Shown here: one piece after another, positions 61,568-64,000 of the stretch
Layout: each line of letters begins with the position of its first letter
How positions within the stretch are numbered: the stretch's first letter is position 1
Assembly (NCBI RefSeq): GCF_918698115.1
Contig: NZ_CAKKLV010000015.1
Coordinates: 62,001 to 126,000, forward strand
Direction of reading: 5' to 3'
Length of the DNA stretch: 64,000 nucleotides
Origin: Peribacillus sp. Bi96
GTDB lineage: Bacteria; Bacillota; Bacilli; Bacillales; DSM-1321
Position numbers and translations under genes: made by a program
The notes under the pieces: model-generated
Told to the model about the DNA's origin: nothing
The model's database searches: none
Seen by the model: the letters and a program-made list of their open reading frames with translations, nothing else

Positions 61568-62749
61568 TTAAATTAATGTTGTGTTTTTCGCCTCATAAGT
61601 TTTTTGAAATAATTCCAAATAATCTGCAGGTGTTACTTTTCGTGAATTAGACTGTGTACACAAATGAACTGATGCCCCTTCAGCGAGGAATGGGAAATCT
61701 TCGGGATTGACATTACTTAAATCTCGAAAATCAGGAATGCCAATTTTACGTGCAAGCTCTTTTAACAATATAACACCATCATAAGCAGCTTCTTCTATTG
61801 TTTTCCCTTCTTTATTTGCTCCAAGTTTTTCAGCTACAATTGCATGCTTTTCCGGGTTTGAAGGAATATTAAATTCAAACACATGTGGTAGAAAGATAGA
61901 ATTTGCTACCCCATGTGGAGTATCATAAAGACCGCCGAGTGGTTCAGCCATAGCATGTACAGCACCAAGATCCGCGTTATCAAATGCCATACCTGCAATT
62001 AAACTGGCTACAAGCATATTTTTCCTTGCCTCTAAGTCGTTCCCATTTTCTACAGCTAACGGAAGATACTTAGCAATTAATTCAATTGCATAAAGGCTGA
62101 GAGCATCGGAAATGGGTTCAGCAATATTGCTGGTATAAGCTTCGATAGCATGTGTAAGTGCATCCATTCCGGTAGCAGCGGTAATAGATTTAGGCAGCGT
62201 TAGAGTTAATTCAGGATCCAAAATTGCTAGTTTTGGAGCCAATTTAATGTCAAGTATAGCTTCTTTCTGTTTTGTCACTGTATCTGTAATGACAGAACCT
62301 GTTGTAACCTCACTTCCAGTACCTGAAGTTGTAGGGATACAAATAAGTGGAGTTATTTCTCGCTCTAGTAAATTTACACCATAACGATCTCTAAGCTCTC
62401 CTCCATGGGTTAAAAGTGTACCAATTGCTTTTGCTGTATCCATTGAACTTCCGCCGCCAAGACCTATCAAAAGATCTATTTCCTCGTCTTTAAATTGTTG
62501 ATAGGCTCTTTGGCAATCTACATCTTTTGGATTAGGAGTAATTTCATCAAAAACAATATAATTGACACCTTCTTGGTCTAACGAATCGGTAACCTTTTGT
62601 AAAATTCCAGTTTGCGCCAGTCCTTTATCGGTAATAAGAAGTGCCTTTTTCCCTCCTAGCTCTTTTGCTCTTTTCCCAATATTTTTAACTTTTCCGTTCC
62701 CAAACTCTATAGAAGTAGGAAGATTGAAATTAAAATCCCAGATCATCAT
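61568..62749 (-). CDS. iron-containing alcohol dehydrogenase
   Basis: A 393-residue group III alcohol dehydrogenase. N-terminal Rossmann-like domain with LIGLGGGSSMDTAKAIG, and the helical metal domain with GMDALTHAIEAYTS (Asp and His ligands) and GLYDTPHGVANSIFLPHV (further His ligands). It interconverts an alcohol and an aldehyde with NAD(P)H. Position between two aldehyde dehydrogenase genes suggests oxidation of an alcohol to the acid in two steps, as for GbsB/GbsA, with the ALDHs doing the second step. RBS AAAGGGG. Stop is about 190 bases from the next gene. Confidence 0.92.
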   Translation of the reverse strand: MMIWDFNFNLPTSIEFGNGKVKNIGKRAKELGGKKALLITDKGLAQTGILQKVTDSLDQEGVNYIVFDEITPNPKDVDCQRAYQQFKDEEIDLLIGLGGGSSMDTAKAIGTLLTHGGELRDRYGVNLLEREITPLICIPTTSGTGSEVTTGSVITDTVTKQKEAILDIKLAPKLAILDPELTLTLPKSITAATGMDALTHAIEAYTSNIAEPISDALSLYAIELIAKYLPLAVENGNDLEARKNMLVASLIAGMAFDNADLGAVHAMAEPLGGLYDTPHGVANSIFLPHVFEFNIPSNPEKHAIVAEKLGANKEGKTIEEAAYDGVILLKELARKIGIPDFRDLSNVNPEDFPFLAEGASVHLCTQSNSRKVTPADYLELFQKTYEAKNTTLI

Positions 62750-62840
62750 TAATATCCCCTTTCAATTTTTCAACATGTGTAGTAGTACAGTGACTCACTC
62801 TCTTTTACTCTTTTTCTCTTTTATCTCAACTTCTCCATTT

Positions 62841-64000
62841 TTAATGATCAAACCACTTGGTTGGCTCCACTTCTAAATTAATGTTGATTTGTTTTACCTC
62901 ACTAAACTCATCTAAACCAAAAGTTCCTAATCCACGGCCAATTCCGCTTTGCTTATAGCCTCCCCACGGGGCCTCATTGTAAGCTAGATTATAGGCATTA
63001 ATCCATGTAATTCCGGCTCTTATTTTCTTAATCACTCTTAAAGCCTTTGCACCATCTTGTGAAAATACACCTGCTGCGAGGCCATATGGGGTATCATTGG
63101 CAAGCTGGATGGCTTCCGCTTCATCTTTAAACTTTTGTACAGTCAGTACTGGTCCGAATATTTCTTCCTGAACAATTCTCATGTCCTGTTTGGTATCAAC
63201 AAATATTGTCGGCTCAACAAAATAGCCCTTTTCAAGCCCATTGCTTGTGATACGCTTGCCGCCGCAGGCTAATGTCGCCCCTTCTTCTATGCCAAGTTGA
63301 ATATATTGGAGTACCTTATTCATATGTGATTCATTGACAAGGGCACCCATTTGTGTTGACGGTTGATCACCAGGGCCGACCCGGATCTTTTTCACTTTCT
63401 CTATCAGTCTATCGACAAACTTGTCGTGAATGCTCTCTTCAAGCAACAAGCGCGATCCTGCATTACAAATTTGTCCAGCGTTTACAAAAATACCATATAA
63501 AGCATAATCCACGGCTGTCTCAAAGTCTGCGTCGGCAAAAACGATGTTAGGTGACTTGCCGCCTAATTCAAGTGCAATGTTTTTAATATTTCCAGATGCT
63601 GCTTTCATGATGCTTCTTCCTGTCGATGTACTGCCAGTGAATGAAATCATATCAACTTTAACGCTTTCCGCTAGTTCATTTCCTACTATTGCACCACCAC
63701 CCATAACTAGATTTGCAACACCATCTGGTATGCCAACTTCTTCGATAATCTCAAATAATTTAGTAGTCGTAATCGGAGTGACCTCGGATGTTTTAAACAC
63801 AATCGTATTTCCTGCAGCAAGGGCAGGGGCTATTTTCCAAGCTCCCGTCAGTAAAGGAAAATTCCACGGAGCGATCAGCCCACATACCCCAACCGGCTCT
63901 CGAATTACCATGGCCTGTACAGGACCGGAAACTGGATACGTTTGACCGTCCGGTTTAGTGACTAAACCGGCATAATAACGAAAACAATCCGCTGCATCCG
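62841..64000 (-). CDS. aldehyde dehydrogenase, copy 2, cut by the right window edge
   Basis: The C-terminal 386 or so codons of a second ALDH; the reading frame stays open to the window edge, and the upstream part (ADAADCFRYYAGLVTKPDGQ) matches copy 1, so the ATG at 63911 is internal. Catalytic Cys is in NAGQICNAGSR. Compared with copy 1 the first half of this part differs at scattered positions (KTSEVTPI for KPAGITPV, RSIMKAAS for RNVMQKAA), while the last 120 residues are the same. It lies 92 bases upstream of the Fe-ADH gene. The identity of the tails points to recent duplication or gene conversion. Confidence 0.92.
   Translation of the reverse strand, partial: DAADCFRYYAGLVTKPDGQTYPVSGPVQAMVIREPVGVCGLIAPWNFPLLTGAWKIAPALAAGNTIVFKTSEVTPITTTKLFEIIEEVGIPDGVANLVMGGGAIVGNELAESVKVDMISFTGSTSTGRSIMKAASGNIKNIALELGGKSPNIVFADADFETAVDYALYGIFVNAGQICNAGSRLLLEESIHDKFVDRLIEKVKKIRVGPGDQPSTQMGALVNESHMNKVLQYIQLGIEEGATLACGGKRITSNGLEKGYFVEPTIFVDTKQDMRIVQEEIFGPVLTVQKFKDEAEAIQLANDTPYGLAAGVFSQDGAKALRVIKKIRAGITWINAYNLAYNEAPWGGYKQSGIGRGLGTFGLDEFSEVKQININLEVEPTKWFDH

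Noticed and set aside
1-64000. CRISPR arrays, tRNA or rRNA genes, prophage
   Set aside because: No regularly spaced repeats, no tRNA cloverleaf or rRNA sequence noticed, and no phage structural genes; the edge amidase alone is not enough for a prophage call.

Overview
The window looks like chromosomal DNA of a low-GC, spore-forming Bacillaceae. The signs are a GerA/GerC/GerB germination operon, a CotD-like coat protein, a treP-treA-treR operon in the Bacillus order, strong AGGAGG-type ribosome binding sites with several TTG/GTG starts, CcpA (cre) sites and a two-aptamer glycine riboswitch of the B. subtilis gcvT type. A Peribacillus/'Bacillus simplex'-like host is my guess from protein style; no marker gene here proves it.

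Layout: 1-5.8 kb is accessory material (amidase end, APH-type kinase, coat protein, a nonsense-interrupted GNAT, a P-loop kinase, a paired SMR efflux system, a decayed DUF3885 gene). 6.0-10.1 kb is trehalose uptake and cleavage with a very clear promoter. 10.3-12.9 kb holds a CGNR regulator with an HPP membrane protein and an AlkC-type DNA glycosylase. 13.4-23.9 kb is the most interesting block: a DUF4867 protein, a small (FSA-type) transaldolase, a GPH symporter, a divergent Gfo/Idh/MocA enzyme, an AEC-type exporter, an aldehyde dehydrogenase, a GntR regulator and a fucose-isomerase-like enzyme. Together these fit a sulfoquinovose pathway of the sulfofructose-transaldolase type, with the Gfo/Idh/MocA protein as a candidate NAD-dependent sulfoquinovosidase (GH188-like). 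24.1-28.9 kb has an aldo/keto reductase and a lactose/cellobiose-family PTS operon with a MupG-like phospho-glycosidase.

29-38 kb is a patchwork of small accessory genes (RHH regulator, VOC protein, ABC-F protein with an attenuator leader, CDF manganese-type exporter, DHFR-like reductase, ABM monooxygenase, GNAT) mixed with decayed genes (TetR, nucleotidyltransferase, IS1182 and helix-turn-helix relics). A dispersed intergenic repeat occurs here and earlier; at four places it starts directly behind a gene's own terminator stem. 38.4-42.2 kb is the ger operon (A-C-B order). 42.4-46.4 kb holds a methyltransferase relic, a secreted LamG-metallophosphatase and an EamA transporter. 46.6-49.6 kb is an ABC importer of the nitrate/sulfonate/taurine type. 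50.4-57.4 kb is a GH31 / GPH / glucuronate isomerase operon with a divergent ROK regulator. 57.8-59.5 kb has a regulator relic, a glycine riboswitch that has lost its gene, and a ureohydrolase behind a textbook sigma-54 promoter. 59.9-64 kb is an ALDH / Fe-ADH / ALDH operon with two near-identical aldehyde dehydrogenase copies, the second cut by the window edge.

As a whole the region is a catabolic plasticity zone: several sugar operons under CcpA control, each with its own regulator, separated by resistance/stress genes, many of them broken.
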